Assembly (NCBI GenBank): GCA_030789695.1 | Contig: CM061132.1 | Span: forward strand, 31,396,418-31,460,417 | Length of the DNA: 64,000 nucleotides | Reading direction: 5' to 3' | Source of the DNA: Scilla litardierei | Lineage: Eukaryota > Streptophyta > Magnoliopsida > Asparagales > Asparagaceae | In this document: one piece after another, positions 20,804 to 31,868 of the stretch | Layout: each line of letters begins with the position of its first letter | Position numbering within the stretch: position 1 is the stretch's first letter | Notes under the pieces: model-generated | Database searches by the model: none | What the model was told of the DNA's origin: nothing | The model's input: only the letters and a program-made list of their open reading frames with translations | Program-made: the position numbers and the translations under genes

Positions 20804-22916
20804 TGATCGGCCCGGACTCAACTCTGAAACGATGTCGTTTACCGTAGCCGCACGCTATAGTGGCAAGCAAGTATCGAACACGTGGAAGCGGTGCTATACT
20901 ACCTATCTACTCCTATGTTGAGTTAGAATTGTGGGTTTATTGGTGGATGAGGAATGTGGACGGTCGTAATGATGATGGATGCGAATGTTGTGTCACTCAA
21001 CGTCGCAAGCAAGGAGTTCCACACAAATAAAGAAAGAAATAAAATACCAAAAGTTAGGGCTTAGGACTCGCCACTAGGATCGTCGGATGTCGACGCTAGG
21101 CTAGGACTTTTACGTTGCGTTGGTTTTATTGGGGATTTGTAGCATCTAGAAAGTGAATTCATGCGTTTGGGCATCATGAATCTAACGTATCACATTAACC
21201 CCGCTCTCGTGATAGGCGCATACGATACGTGCATTAAGGATCTACAAAGTTCTCACCACTCTCGTGGTTCGAACGCTCTCAACTCGTACCACTCTCGTGG
21301 GTTAGAGCTTCGAAGTATTTTGGTGGCTCTTATTGACGCAATGGCGGTAGCCGTCAATTAGTTATATAGTTCATCAGTGGATCCCCTTAAGGCACGAGTC
21401 GGGCATGGTCACGTGCCTCGGTTGAATCCATAAACTCCCTAATTAAATCCGTAGGATACTCCTTAAGCTAATCGATTCCACCGACCGTGGGCACGATCTC
21501 AGTACGAGTTCTCCTAGGTATTTTGCTAGATCAACCAAAATACAACCCCATTTATCTCCAACGCATCATAAAAATCCTATCTTTGCATCTAATTCCTAAG
21601 ATCCATGAGCTAATCCCTTAGCCCTAGAAAAGACTACTCAAGCGTAGCAATAGCAATAGATAATAGAACACACAAAGATTTCATTGCATGCATCAAAAGG
21701 GATAAACAGTAAGAAATCACAAAGAAATAATAATAGAATTAAAAAGGGCAAAAGCACTTATCTTGATACAAAGGAGGGGCCTAGGGCATAGCCAAACTCC
21801 CCAAAAGATCATCGCCGAAAAACTCTAAAAACTATCTAAAAACTCCTTTCTAAAGAGTATACAAAAAATCTCCTCCAAATCTCCCCGAGAAGTCCTCCCC
21901 TAAAAGTCCCCCCACGGCGGATGCTCAAAATTCCTCCCCAAAACCATCGCGAAACAACCCCTCAAAATCGCGACTTACGCCCGGGCCCACGGCGACTCGG
22001 TCCGAGCAGAAAACTGCTTGGTCGAGTCTATCAGTAGGTTGGAGCGCTCCCCCAAAATCACGCTCTGCCTGTAATGGGCTACTCGGTCGAGTAATAGGCT
22101 GCTCGGTCGAGTCTGTCAGTAAATTGTAGCTCTTCCCAAAATCACGATCTGCCTGCACGGACTGAGTACGTAGCTACTCGGTTGAGTATGCCAGGAAGTC
22201 GCTTCTACAAAATATGTCGCTCTACTTACACGGCCCGAGCAGGCACTGCTCGGTCGAGTAGGAGGTTGCTCGGACCGAGCAGGAGCTTGCGCGGTCCATG
22301 TAGGAGGTTGCGCGGTCCGTGTAGGATGTAAAAACACATTTCAGCAGCATTTTGCACACTACTCGGTCGTGTAGAGTGCTCTGCTCGGTCGAGTAGGAGT
22401 CAGACACATTTCAGCAGAATTTCAGCACTGTAGCATCATCTTGCAGAAATTACCTAGGGCGTATCCGACCTCCGATTGGAGCTTTCTTAGTGGCGTTGGA
22501 ACCGTCTTGAAGTCTACTATCTGGGACAAATATCAGAAAAATAGTGAATAGTCCCAGGTGATAGCAGATTTGAAAATAGTGCACGGCTGTACTATTTCCA
22601 GCCCTTCGGGTCGCTTGATTCCTTCGCCGCATCATAGCTCGGTCGAGCGACCTTCTCTCTTGCCCCTTCCTTGCTCCAGTATTCTTCTTTTGGCACCTCG
22701 AGCATGTCATCATGAGTCTCATTGGTGCTCTCACGTCGCCGATCGTCTAATTGACTCCAAATTGCTCCAATATCGCCCAAATCCCTGAAATGGATATAAA
22801 CGCTCCGAAAATCATATTATTCCAAATAATAGCGTAAAAGCGTATGAAATATGTAAATGAGCAATCATTTTGACGTGTAATCATTTAGATAAAACGTGGA
22901 ATTTAATGACACATCA
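20804..22916 (-). repeat. 3' LTR of the gag-only element
   Basis: On plus it runs from tgatcggcccggac to aatgacacatca; the polypurine tract follows. 21425-22916 matches the other LTR. 21920-22400 holds many 'ctcggtcgagtag' and 'ctcggaccgagcag' palindromes. 21170-21310 has repeated 'ctctcgtg' phrases, the counterpart of the 'gagagtggg' phrases in the large Athila LTR. Confidence 0.8.
21920..22400. repeat. Array of 'ctcggtcgagtag' palindromes in the LTR
   Basis: Ten or more occurrences of ctcggtcgagt or ctcggaccgag, spaced irregularly. The same array is in the right LTR at about 26925-27340. Confidence 0.8.
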
Positions 22917-24549
22917 AAATCCCCCCAAGCTTACCTCTACTCGTCCTCGAGGAAAACTAGTAAGAAGCGAACACGGGAGATGGATACAATGGAGATGCGA
23001 GGTGGTGGCGTGTAGTGGAGACAAGGGGTTCAATCTTAAATTCAGAAAATACAAGAGTCCAATATATGCAAGATCTCGTGAACACACGTCAAAAATGAAA
23101 TTAGAACATATATACACGACAAATACTTAAGTCTCGCTCAAATTAAAATAACGTGGATTTCAATAAATAAAATGAACTTGATAAGCAATAAAAAGTGATT
23201 AGAGTTATATCATATCATAGTTTATCATGCAATATACTAAGTTCACAGAAATGAATCCAATGTCCACAACTCATTCTCTAAGCATTATAATATGTCAAGA
23301 TCAAACATTTTCAAGCATGCGTGGTATTTTGTTATACTTCATGGAATGAACTTAGCAAATTCAATCAAGGTAAGGCATCACCACACTACGGCCATTTCAA
23401 GACTCCTATAACCCATCAACTTTGCCATGTCTTAGTTCTATATAGAAATGGAGATACGGATATGTGATTTTTGTAGTTTTATATTGTTTTTGGCTATATG
23501 AATATTTCATATGCATTTTTTTCTTTATATACACGAGATAACTCAATATATACAAAAAGCGGCCTATGCATCCCAGACCAGACAGTCTTAGGGCATTGGG
23601 TTACGAAGAACCCCTAGGGCCTTTTATTCATGATATTTGTTTGATTTTTGCATTTTGGGATTTTTGCAAACTCACGTAAACGCGATGGGATGCAAAATAT
23701 GGTCAAAGATCATTTATTGGCTATTCACAAAGGAAAAAAGAAAAGGCATAGAATTTAGACATGGGTCGGTTTCAGGAATCCTAATCATCACTACTTTGGT
23801 TGTCGTTGGGTTATCCTATCTCTTTTGAATCACTAAACATCCATTAAGCAATAGAATTATCAATCAAATCACGCAGGAGTCAAATAATTTTCAAATTTGA
23901 TTCATTCATTTTTAGCTTAACTGTTTCGAGAATGTGGTTGTGAAACTTTGGTGCTACTATGAAAAAGCATATTAACAAAGATACACTAATCAATGAATCG
24001 AACTCTAATTTAACAGATATCAGAGTTCATAAAAAAGATAAATCCACGATATTTCATAAAAAAATAAAGCATATGAGACATAAATATAGAAGTGGACATG
24101 GTTCATATGGAGATTTCGAAGTATGTTTCACAATGAAGCAAAGTGCATGCACTATGCACTCCCCCAAGCTTAAACATCACATTGTCCTCAATGTATGTAT
24201 GATAAAAATAGAGGACAACGACAAGATGGAGGGCCTCTCAACAAAATAGTTTCTCTTCCCCAAGCTTAAACATCACATAAAAATTGGGGGGAGATGCGAA
24301 ATAAGCACCAAATATAAAGGTGGGCATAGATGATAAATAGTGGGTTGGGTGCAAAAGATAATGAGCCATCATTTGGGGGAAATTTATTAAACTACGAAAG
24401 CTTATAAAATCCTATACGGTCCTCTCGCTTTCGAGAGTATTCGTATTTATTGAACGCATAAAATACTACACTACTAGATTGGTACCACTTGTAGCAAAAG
24501 GCGGATCCAGAATCTTTGCCGGTACAGGCAATTGCTCTATCTGCACTTT
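22917..24549 (-). other. Non-coding 3' part of the gag-only element with polypurine tracts
   Basis: No gene recognised over 1.6 kb of AT-rich DNA. At 22918-22935 the minus strand reads taagcttgggggga beside the LTR, the polypurine tract. At about 24160-24210 the minus strand reads cattgaggacaatg then taagcttgggggagtgc, the same phrase found in the large Athila element at 49792-49830. Confidence 0.65.
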
Positions 24550-25107
24550 TCATGGCTCCACCAGGTGCGTATCTCCACGGGCTCCATCAGATTCCAGCAA
24601 TGCGGCTCCTAGCATCTCTCCAAGGACTCCACCTGTACCTTGGAAGAGATAAGCCGCATCAATCTGATGTGGATAATTTTTCCCCAAAATAAATATATTC
24701 CAGATAGGGTCATCAATAATAGTATTTAAAATTAAAGATGGTTGACAACACTTCCCTGGAAATAAATCTCTATGCTCGTGCACCACGTCGATCAACTCCT
24801 CGTTGTTTTTCTCTGGTTCCTCATGTAACTCTGGCATAATAGAGTGGTTCTCGTCAGGATGCTCCTCATCATCGTCAGACTCATCCCAGTGCACCTCCTG
24901 ATCATATTCAACAGCATCCATGTGTGCTGACCCCTCGCTCTCCTCCTCGTATACGTCCCATTGTACCTCTTGATCATATGTATGTGTATCCTGCGAAAGG
25001 TGCAATGAGTCATCGAAATCTGAATCATGATAAACATCATACACGGGAGGGGAATCAAATGTAAAGGGCGAGGGAGTGAAGAGATCTCTCTAAAGAGGAG
25101 CGGTAAG
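24550..25107 (-). pseudogene. Acidic C-terminal part of the Gag-like protein
   Basis: In the same minus-strand frame as the gag ORF upstream and separated from it by two stops (about 25092-25110). It is rich in Asp and Glu with two copies of a YDQEV(Q/H)WD phrase, then VVHEHRDLFPGK and an uncharacterised C-terminus ending GARGDTHLVEP. No known domain is recognised. It may be the extended tail of the Gag polyprotein. Confidence 0.6.
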
Positions 25108-26133
25108 CTATGGTGGGTGGTCCTCAAAATCAGTGGAAGGACGAGGTGGCTGCAGAAGCTCTGAAGGAGGAGGGTGATGCTCGGGATCCTCATGAATGGC
25201 TGTGTCCTCGTCCCGACGCACGACCTCCTCGTCGAAAGTCTCTGGCTCCGCATGCAATATGTAAAATAAATATAGCTCGGCCTCCTCGCGATGCACTGCT
25301 TCGGCCTCCTTCTCGTGTTCTTCTGGTATGGTAGGCAAAGTGAATTTCATCTTCTCCTTTCTACGCATATGTCTTCGTTTCTGCCCTGGAACTCGAGGCA
25401 CCTGATTGCATGTCTTGGCCCTCTCAATAGTAGGTGCAGGTGGCTCTATGGGCTCTTGTATCTCGGACACGGTATAAAAGTGGGTCTTTTGCCCCTCAAC
25501 TAGAGCGCAGACTCCATCGTCAATTGTGCCTATGAAAGGAATATGATGAGTAATAAACTTTTGAAATCCAAGCTCAAAAGGGTCACCTGCCATTATCGTT
25601 AATGGACCGGTGCATCGAACTGCGTCCACGATGCTTCTCAATAGGTCCATATATGTGTCCTCCTCTGGCAGCTCAGATGTCTCTATTCGTGGAGTGTTAT
25701 TGGTGTAAAGGTGGATATGATCACCTTCAAGTGAAGCATACACTCCATCTATGATAGTACCTGCATCAGAGACATTAACCATAACAAAATCGATGAATGC
25801 TTGGTCGGATGGTTTACCTACCGTAACGGTTAGCGAACCGGTAGATCGAGCATCATCTGTCATTTGCTCCAAGGTTGCTGCCAACTGCAGATCACTGAAC
25901 TTCCCAACTTGCATCCTCTTCATAAACTCACGTGAGTGTCCCTTTAGTCTTCCAGCAAAAATACCAAGTAGCCTGGAACCATCCCACTCATGGTCTGACT
26001 CCGTATGGAACATCCCTAACATTCTTTCGAACTTGCACAATGCATCTCTGAAGGACTCTCCATCAGCCTGATAGAATGTAGCGAGGTATATATAGGATCG
26101 TATAGAACCCGGGCGCTTCCTTGGAAGCACCAT
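25108..26133 (-). CDS. Gag-like protein with a capsid-type domain and two repeated modules
   Basis: 341 residues. Residues about 5-95 resemble the retrotransposon gag domain of Athila elements (LATFYQADGESFRDALCKFE, then FAGRLKGHSREFMKRMQ). Residues 84-146 and 162-222 are two copies of a 60-residue module with the pattern D-P-x-E/D-x-x-F-x-x-F-V, then G-T-I-x-D-G-V and E-G-x-x-x-H-x-Y-T. A basic stretch GQKRRHMRRKEKMKF follows near residue 255, then an acidic end. A third related module occurs in the ORF at 36215-36745. The function of the module is unknown. The likely role is coat of the particle. The start chosen is the first Met of the long frame; the true N-terminus may lie upstream in deleted sequence. 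Confidence 0.65.
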   Translation of the reverse strand: MVLPRKRPGSIRSYIYLATFYQADGESFRDALCKFERMLGMFHTESDHEWDGSRLLGIFAGRLKGHSREFMKRMQVGKFSDLQLAATLEQMTDDARSTGSLTVTVGKPSDQAFIDFVMVNVSDAGTIIDGVYASLEGDHIHLYTNNTPRIETSELPEEDTYMDLLRSIVDAVRCTGPLTIMAGDPFELGFQKFITHHIPFIGTIDDGVCALVEGQKTHFYTVSEIQEPIEPPAPTIERAKTCNQVPRVPGQKRRHMRRKEKMKFTLPTIPEEHEKEAEAVHREEAELYLFYILHAEPETFDEEVVRRDEDTAIHEDPEHHPPPSELLQPPRPSTDFEDHPP

Positions 26134-26353
26134 CGCTGCATCAACTATACCTGATCAAGTAAAGTAGACAGCCTGGAAAAGACGTCAGTGGTACAACGAG
26201 AGATAAAGATAATAGTAATAGCAGGTGGCGGGAAAAAATCACTCTTTGTTTATTTTATTTTATTTTTGAATTTTTTGAATTTTTTTTGAATTTTTTGAAC
26301 GCAATCTAATCAACCTAATTGTGGTAAATAGATAATATGGCGGAACGCAGTCT

Positions 26354-27857
26354 AATCCACAAACTCCCTAATTAAATCCGTAAGATACTCCTTAAGCTAA
26401 TCGATTCCACCGACCGTGGGCACGATCTCAGTACGAGTTCTCCTAGGTATTTTGCTAGATCAACCAAAATACAACCCCATTTATCTCCAACGCATCATAA
26501 AAATCCTATCTTTGCATCTAATTCCTAAGATCCATGGGCTAATCCCTTAGCCCTAGAAAAGACTACTCAAGCATAGCAATAGCAATAGATAATAGAACGC
26601 ACAAAGATTTCATTACATGCATCAAAAGGGATAAACAGTAAGAAATCACAAAGAAATAATAATAGAATTAAAAAGGGCAAAAGTACTTATCTTGATACAA
26701 AGGAGGGGCCTAGGGCATAGCCAAACTACCCAAAAGATCGTCGCCAAAAAACTCTAAAAAAAGATCTAAAAACTCCTTTATAAAGAGTATACAAAAAATC
26801 TCCTCCAAATCTCCCCGAGAAGTCCTCCCCTAAAAGTCCCCCCACGGCGGATGCTCAAAATTCCTCCCCAAAACCATCGCGAAACAACCCCTCAAAATCG
26901 CGACTTACGCCCGGGCCCACGGTGACTCGGTCCGAGCAGAAAACTGCTTGGTCGAGTCTATCAGTAGGTTGGAGCGCTCACACAAAATCATGCTCTGCCT
27001 GCGCGGACCGAGTAGATTTCGCTCGGTCCGAGTAGGTAGCTGATCGGTCGAGTCTGTCATTAGATTACAGCTCTTCCCAAAATCACGCTCTTCCTGCATG
27101 GACCAAGTATGTAGCTACTCGGTCGAGTATGCCAGGAAATCGCTTTTCCAAAATATGTCGCTCTGCTTACACGGCCCGAGCAGGCACTGCTCGGTCGAGT
27201 AGGAGGTTGCTCGGACCGAGCAGGAGGTTGCGCGGTCCGTGTAGGAGGTTGCGCGGTCCGTGTAGGACGTAAAAACACATTTCAGCAGCATTTTGCACAC
27301 TACTCGGTCGTGTAGAGTGCTCTGCTCGGTCGAGTAGGAGTCAGACACATTTCAGAAGAATTTCAGCACTGCAGCATCATCTTGCAGAAATTCCTCAGGG
27401 CTCATCCGACCTCCGATTGGCACGTTCTTAGTGGTGTTGGAACCGTCTTGAAGTCTACTATCTGGGACAAATATCAGAAAAATAGTTAAAAATCCCAGGT
27501 GATAGCAGATTTGGAAATAGTACACGGTTGTCCTGTTTCCAGCACTGCTGGTCGCTTGATTCCTTCGCCGCATCATAGCTCGGTCGAGCGACCTTCTCTC
27601 TTGCCCCTTCCTTGCTCCAGTATTCTTCTTTTGGCACCTCAAACATGTCATCATGAGTCACATTGGTACTTTCACGTCGCCGATCGTCTAATTGACTCCA
27701 AATTGCTCCAATATCGCCCAAATCCCTGAAATGGACATAAACGCTCCGAAAGTCATATTATTCCAAATAATAGCGTAAAAGCGTATGAAATATGTAAATG
27801 ATCAATCATTTTGACGTGTAATCATTTAGATAAAATGTGAAATATAATGACACATCA
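26354..27857 (-). repeat. 5' LTR of the gag-only element, U5 side deleted
   Basis: Matches 21425-22916 and ends aatgacacatca before the CTCTC duplication. It lacks the part equivalent to 20804-21424 and the primer site. The junction near 26354 abuts non-LTR sequence (aatatggcggaacgcag). Confidence 0.8.
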
Positions 27858-29489
27858 CTCTCACAGGGGACGCATTTGAGGCACGTCTTGATGACTGTGA
27901 ATTCGATGAGAAATCATTTCCAAAACTAGGCACGCCGTCTAAGAAGCCTGATGCTTCTGAGACCATTTCTTGGGACAAGAAGTCTTTGTCCCTTTATGAT
28001 CATCGTACTAATCTGTGTGAAGATGAGATCCTGAAGATCCTTTACATTCAGAACACAGTACACCTACTACCAGATAAATTTACGGACAACCAGAAGATTG
28101 TTCATTCACACGTCCCTGCTGCCAAACACACCAGTTAGGATTGACTTCCCCAAAGATGGATGAAATCCACCGGCAGCAGAATTGACTGTACCTCAATTGA
28201 AAAGAGGACGCCCGTCAGGTTCAAAAGATAAAGTTCCTCGAAAGAGGAAGATTCCTGGAGATAATAAGATAATCCCTCCATAGGATGCTGAGCTCAGACC
28301 AGCGACCTCTCCTCTCTTTATTTCTCCTACAGAGGAAACAATAAGAGAAACATCATTAAATTACGTATGTACTGGAGAGGTACTGGACAGACATAGCACA
28401 GTCGTCGACGACGATTTTGTGTTCGCTATTGCCTTTCATGTCGCTGAATACGACGATGACGTCGAACCACATTCTCTAGCGAAATGTAACCGCAAAGATG
28501 ATTGGCCAAAGTGGGATGAGGCAATAAGAGTAGAGCTGGACTCACTCTTGAAACGTAAAGTCTTTAAACCAGTAGTCCAAACACCTGTAGGTGTTATACC
28601 TGTGGGATATAAGTGGGTCTTGATCAGAAAAAGAAATGAAGAAAATGTGATCATATGCTACAAGGCACGCCTTGTAGCACATGGATTTTCCCAAAGGCCG
28701 GGGATTGATTATGAAGATACATATTCCCCGGTCATGGATGCGATCACTTTCCGATTCTTGCTTAGCCAATCATCTCTGGAAAGCCTAGAAATGCAACTCA
28801 TGGACGTTGTGACTGCATATCTATATGGTGATATAGATAAAGAAATCTATATGAGACTTCTAGATGGGTTTAATTTACCCCCAGAGATGAAAGAGAGACC
28901 TCGGGACTCGGTAAGGCTTCAAAGATCAGTATATGGTCTTAAGCAATCAGAAAAAATGTGGTATAACAGACTAAGTGTTTTCCTTGCACAACAAGGATTC
29001 ACAAACAATGAAGTCTGCATGTGTATCTTTATCAAAAGAACGGGAACGGGATTTTTCATCGTCGCAGTATATGTGGAGGACTTAAATCTCATAGGATCTC
29101 CTGCAGAGATCAATGAGATATCTGAAAGCCTAAAGCATACCTTCAAAATGAAAGACCTAGGCAAAACGAGGTACTGTCTTGGCTTACAGATTGAATACCT
29201 ACGAGGTGGAATCCTGTTACACCAATCAAACTATACAAGGAAACTTGTAAACAAGTTTCGAATGGAACAATGTCTTCCTTTAAGTACTCCTATGGTCGTG
29301 AGATCACTGGATATTCATAAGGATCCCTTCCGGCCGCTGGAAGAGGAGGAGGAGTTACTGGGTCCTGAAGTACCCTACCTCAGTGCCATTAGAGCACTTC
29401 TATATCTGGAAAACTACATGCGTCCCGATATAGCGTTCGCAGTTAATCTACTTGCCAGACACAATGTTGCACCTACAAAGCACCACTAG
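27858..29489 (+). pseudogene. Copia 2 pol, part 2: integrase end and reverse transcriptase
   Basis: Continues the integrase-reverse transcriptase linker cut at 20631. Frame breaks occur between 27890 and 28418. The reverse transcriptase frame 28419-29489 has AIRVELDSLLKRKVF, KARLVAHGFSQRPGIDYEDT, MDVVTAYLYGDIDKEIYMR and the catalytic box YVEDLNLIGSP. The YVDD motif reads Y-V-E-D (gag at 29076-29078); the change of a metal-binding Asp to Glu should inactivate polymerase. It ends with RPDIAFAVNLLARHN and a stop at 29487. Confidence 0.88.
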
Positions 29490-30072
29490 AACGGTAAAGC
29501 ATCTTCTACGCTACCTCCAGGGTTCTATAGATCTGGGACTATACTACCAAAGAGTTTCCTCCTCCCAGTTACTTGGTTATGCTGATGCAGGTTACCTATC
29601 TGATCCCCACACAGCATAATCACAAGCTGGCTCTGTGTTTACCTATGGAGGGACTGCTATCTCATGGAGATCGGTAAAGCAAACCACTACAGCAACATCA
29701 TCCAACCACACTGAACTCACTGCGATCCATGAAGCAAGCAAAGAGTGTTTTTGGCTTCGTTCCGTCGTCCGACATATCCTTGATGCCACTGGCCTGACGA
29801 CCGGTGATCTTGAGCCAACTGTCTTGTTTGAAGATAACACTGCATGCATAGCACAACTCAAAAAGGGCTACATCAAACGCAACAGAACGAAACACATTTC
29901 TCCCAAATTCTTCTGGACGCACGATCTACAGAAGAACGAGGAGGTCAAAATTCAGCAGATCCAGTCCTGCAACAACTTAGCTGATCTGTTTACTAAATCT
30001 TTACCAAGATGTATTTTTGTAAAACTTGTAAAAGGAATCGGTATGAGACAGCTGAAAGACCTACAAGCCTGA
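29490..30072 (+). pseudogene. Copia 2 RNase H
   Basis: After a frame break, RNase H resumes with YADAGYLSDPHT-like sequence near 29577-29620, then MFTYGGTAISWRSVKQTTTA in the frame 29635-30072. The acidic residues in NHTELTAIHEASKE and LFEDNTACIAQ are present. It ends LADLFTKSLPRC and GMRQLKDLQA. This enzyme would remove element RNA from the RNA-DNA hybrid. Confidence 0.85.
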
Positions 30073-30257
30073 AGCTTGTACGGATAAGGGGGAGTAACCT
30101 GTGGGTTGCACTCTTTTTCCTTAAGCTGTTGGTTTTTCCTACTGGGTTTTCCACGGCTAAGGTTTTAACGAGGCAAACACGATTACTCTAGATCCAGAAG
30201 TATCCACCCCCTTAGCATTATACGATAAGACCAAAGTAATGGATGGATACGGGGGAG
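30073..30257 (+). other. Copia 2 3' untranslated region and polypurine tract
   Basis: Same motifs as after copia 1 RNase H. It ends gatacgggggag directly before the LTR start TGTTATGAATG. Confidence 0.75.
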
Positions 30258-30420
30258 TGTTATGAATGAGGGAGGCCCTCATCTTTATCCCCCTATTACT
30301 CCCCATCAAGCTTATTAATGGAGACCTTTGGTATCCCATGTCCCTTGGCATTCTACTATTATGAATAAATAGAGAACCATGGCTTTGTGCCATCGTTACT
30401 CATTCTCTTGATTTCCAACA
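30258..30420 (+). repeat. 3' LTR of copia 2 (163 bp)
   Basis: TGTTATGAATGAGGG ... cttgatttccaaca, matching the 5' LTR at 16432-16602. Confidence 0.88.
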
Positions 30421-30581
30421 GAATTGGCTTTTAGCTCAAACAATTATAGGTACTTGTAGATACCGTTTTAGACTAGCGTTCATCAACCATGGGGCTCAGC
30501 CGAGCTCAACAGATGGAACTCGTCGCGAGCTACCCTTGCCATCAGGGACCGTATGGCTTCAACTTGAGGGGCCAACTTGTC
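30421..30581 (+). repeat. Right copy of the 161-bp duplication flanking copia 2
   Basis: Repeats 16271-16430 immediately after the 3' LTR and then gives way to unrelated sequence (ctgtgctgtgtg). Confidence 0.85.
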
Positions 30582-31530
30582 CTGTGCTGTGTGCTCTATA
30601 ATAGCGACCCCCATAAGGTTGGTTCCCTCAGCTCCATAAAGAAGGCCTCCGTGATGTCGGCTCCTTCATCAGCCCCTCTTCACGAGGTCGGCTCCTCCAG
30701 TAGCCTTTGTTACCTGAGGTCAGTGTCGTTAGCCATGCAGGCTCAATTGCCTACTTGCCTGGCAAGGTCATCCTACCCCATCAATGTGACACAACCTTAG
30801 GTGGGCGAGCCGCCCACTCACCAAACCATTACCAACATGCCCATTCAGCACATGTTTAATAGCCAACTTTATCAGTAGACGTGCGCCAGCTTTATGCCAG
30901 AAAATCTGCAGGTCCTGATTCCCCTTTCTTATCCACTCACGGCGCAATCTGAGGAGTCTATTGCACTTAGGTATCCATGATCCTCGCAACCACCTGACGT
31001 GGCATAACCACCCCCAAGCCTTACATAAATAGCGAATCATCTTCATCATGAGGTACATCAAAACTTTCACGCCAAAACCCTAAAGGCTCAATTCATACGC
31101 CTCCACACACATACGAGCTATCTTACGCCCGTCACCTCCTTCCCTCCACCATCACCTTAATTAGGCATCAAATGATATTCGGGGGTCCCCCGAACGTGGG
31201 GGGGGTTCGCTCCCGGTCCTCTGACGTCTACATCTCTCTTTCAGGTACCGAAGAAGGAGGTCAGCCTGGTTAAACCTTGCATGTGCTCTCTGTTGCATGA
31301 ATACTTACCACTGTAGTCGAATCCCTCTTCCAGCGGCTGGATCCAGGCTCTGCGAGATTCTAAGCATCAACACTTGATTTTAGAGGAAGGGCATTGTGAC
31401 AATGTTCTTTGCGTAGTCTCTCGATCCAGCATCTTCTTCAACGTCTCAGTCCAACATCTTTGCCAACCTCTCCTTTTCATCATCTCTAATGACGAAAAAA
31501 CAAGAAGAAAGCCTGAGGTGAACCTAGCGG
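30582..31530. other. Unassigned, possibly an old gypsy LTR remnant
   Basis: No gene recognised. The 31140-31250 part (ttaattaggcatcaaatg, then gggggtcccccgaacg, then tctctctttcagg) resembles the U5 ends of Tat-type gypsy LTRs in style, but I see no second copy, so this is a weak suggestion. Confidence 0.25.
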
Positions 31531-31761
31531 GGATATGTGGAAGATCCCAATCATGTTGTAGATTTCTTAGAGATAGAAGTACAACTGGATCTTACCTATG
31601 AGTAGCAGCCAGTGGCAATTTTGGACCTGAGACAGAAGATGTTGAAGAAGAAGACCATTGACTTGGTGCGAGTCATGTGGCAACAAGAGTCTCCGGGGGA
31701 GTCAACTTGGGAGCGAGAAGATGAGATGCATGAGAAGTACCCATACCTGTTTGAGCAATAA
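31531..31761 (+). pseudogene. Chromovirus integrase C-terminus with chromodomain-type tail
   Basis: The frame reads YVEDPNHVVDFLEIEVQLDL, a stop, QPVAILDLRQKMLKKKTIDL, VRVMWQQESPGESTWE and ends EKYPYLFEQ with a stop at 31759. This is the same tail as at 12543-12728 in the first gypsy element, without its final extension. Everything upstream of about 31531 is unrelated, so the element is truncated here. Confidence 0.85.
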
Positions 31762-31868
31762 CCGTTGTAACTTATAATTTTCTGCAGTTGTTGGTTGCTG
31801 TATGTAAATATCTGTTTTTCTAATTCTGTTAAATTCCGGGGACGGAATTTGTTCTGAGGAGGGTTGGG

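Larger units (their letters stand above)
20632..27857 (-). mobile_element. Gag-only Athila-like gypsy element (TR-GAG type) nested in copia 2
   Basis: Bounded by the 5-bp target duplication CTCTC (20627-20631 and 27858-27862) with TG...CA ends. LTRs lie at 20632-22916 and about 26354-27857, and the element reads on the minus strand: the polypurine tract sits beside 22916 (minus strand agcttgggggga). Internally it encodes only a Gag-like protein (25108-26133) and an acidic tail (24550-25044); no reverse transcriptase or integrase is visible. It would depend on another element for enzymes. The 5' LTR (right) lacks about 790 bp at its U5 side, so it is defective as it stands. Confidence 0.85.
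16432..30420 (+). mobile_element. Copia element 2, with both short LTRs, interrupted by a gag-only gypsy element
   Basis: Complete in outline: 5' LTR 16432-16602, primer site, long leader, gag, protease, integrase, reverse transcriptase, RNase H, polypurine tract and 3' LTR 30258-30420. It is the same family as copia 1. The integrase-reverse transcriptase linker is split by the minus-strand element at 20632-27857. Gag has in-frame stops, reverse transcriptase has an altered catalytic box, and RNase H has a frame break, so it is dead. Subtracting the insertion leaves about 6.8 kb, a long copia because of its 1.6-kb leader. Confidence 0.9.

Noticed and set aside
25110..26071. Plus-strand ORFs opposite the gag-like gene
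   Set aside because: Shadows of the minus-strand frame, which has the recognisable gag domain and repeats.
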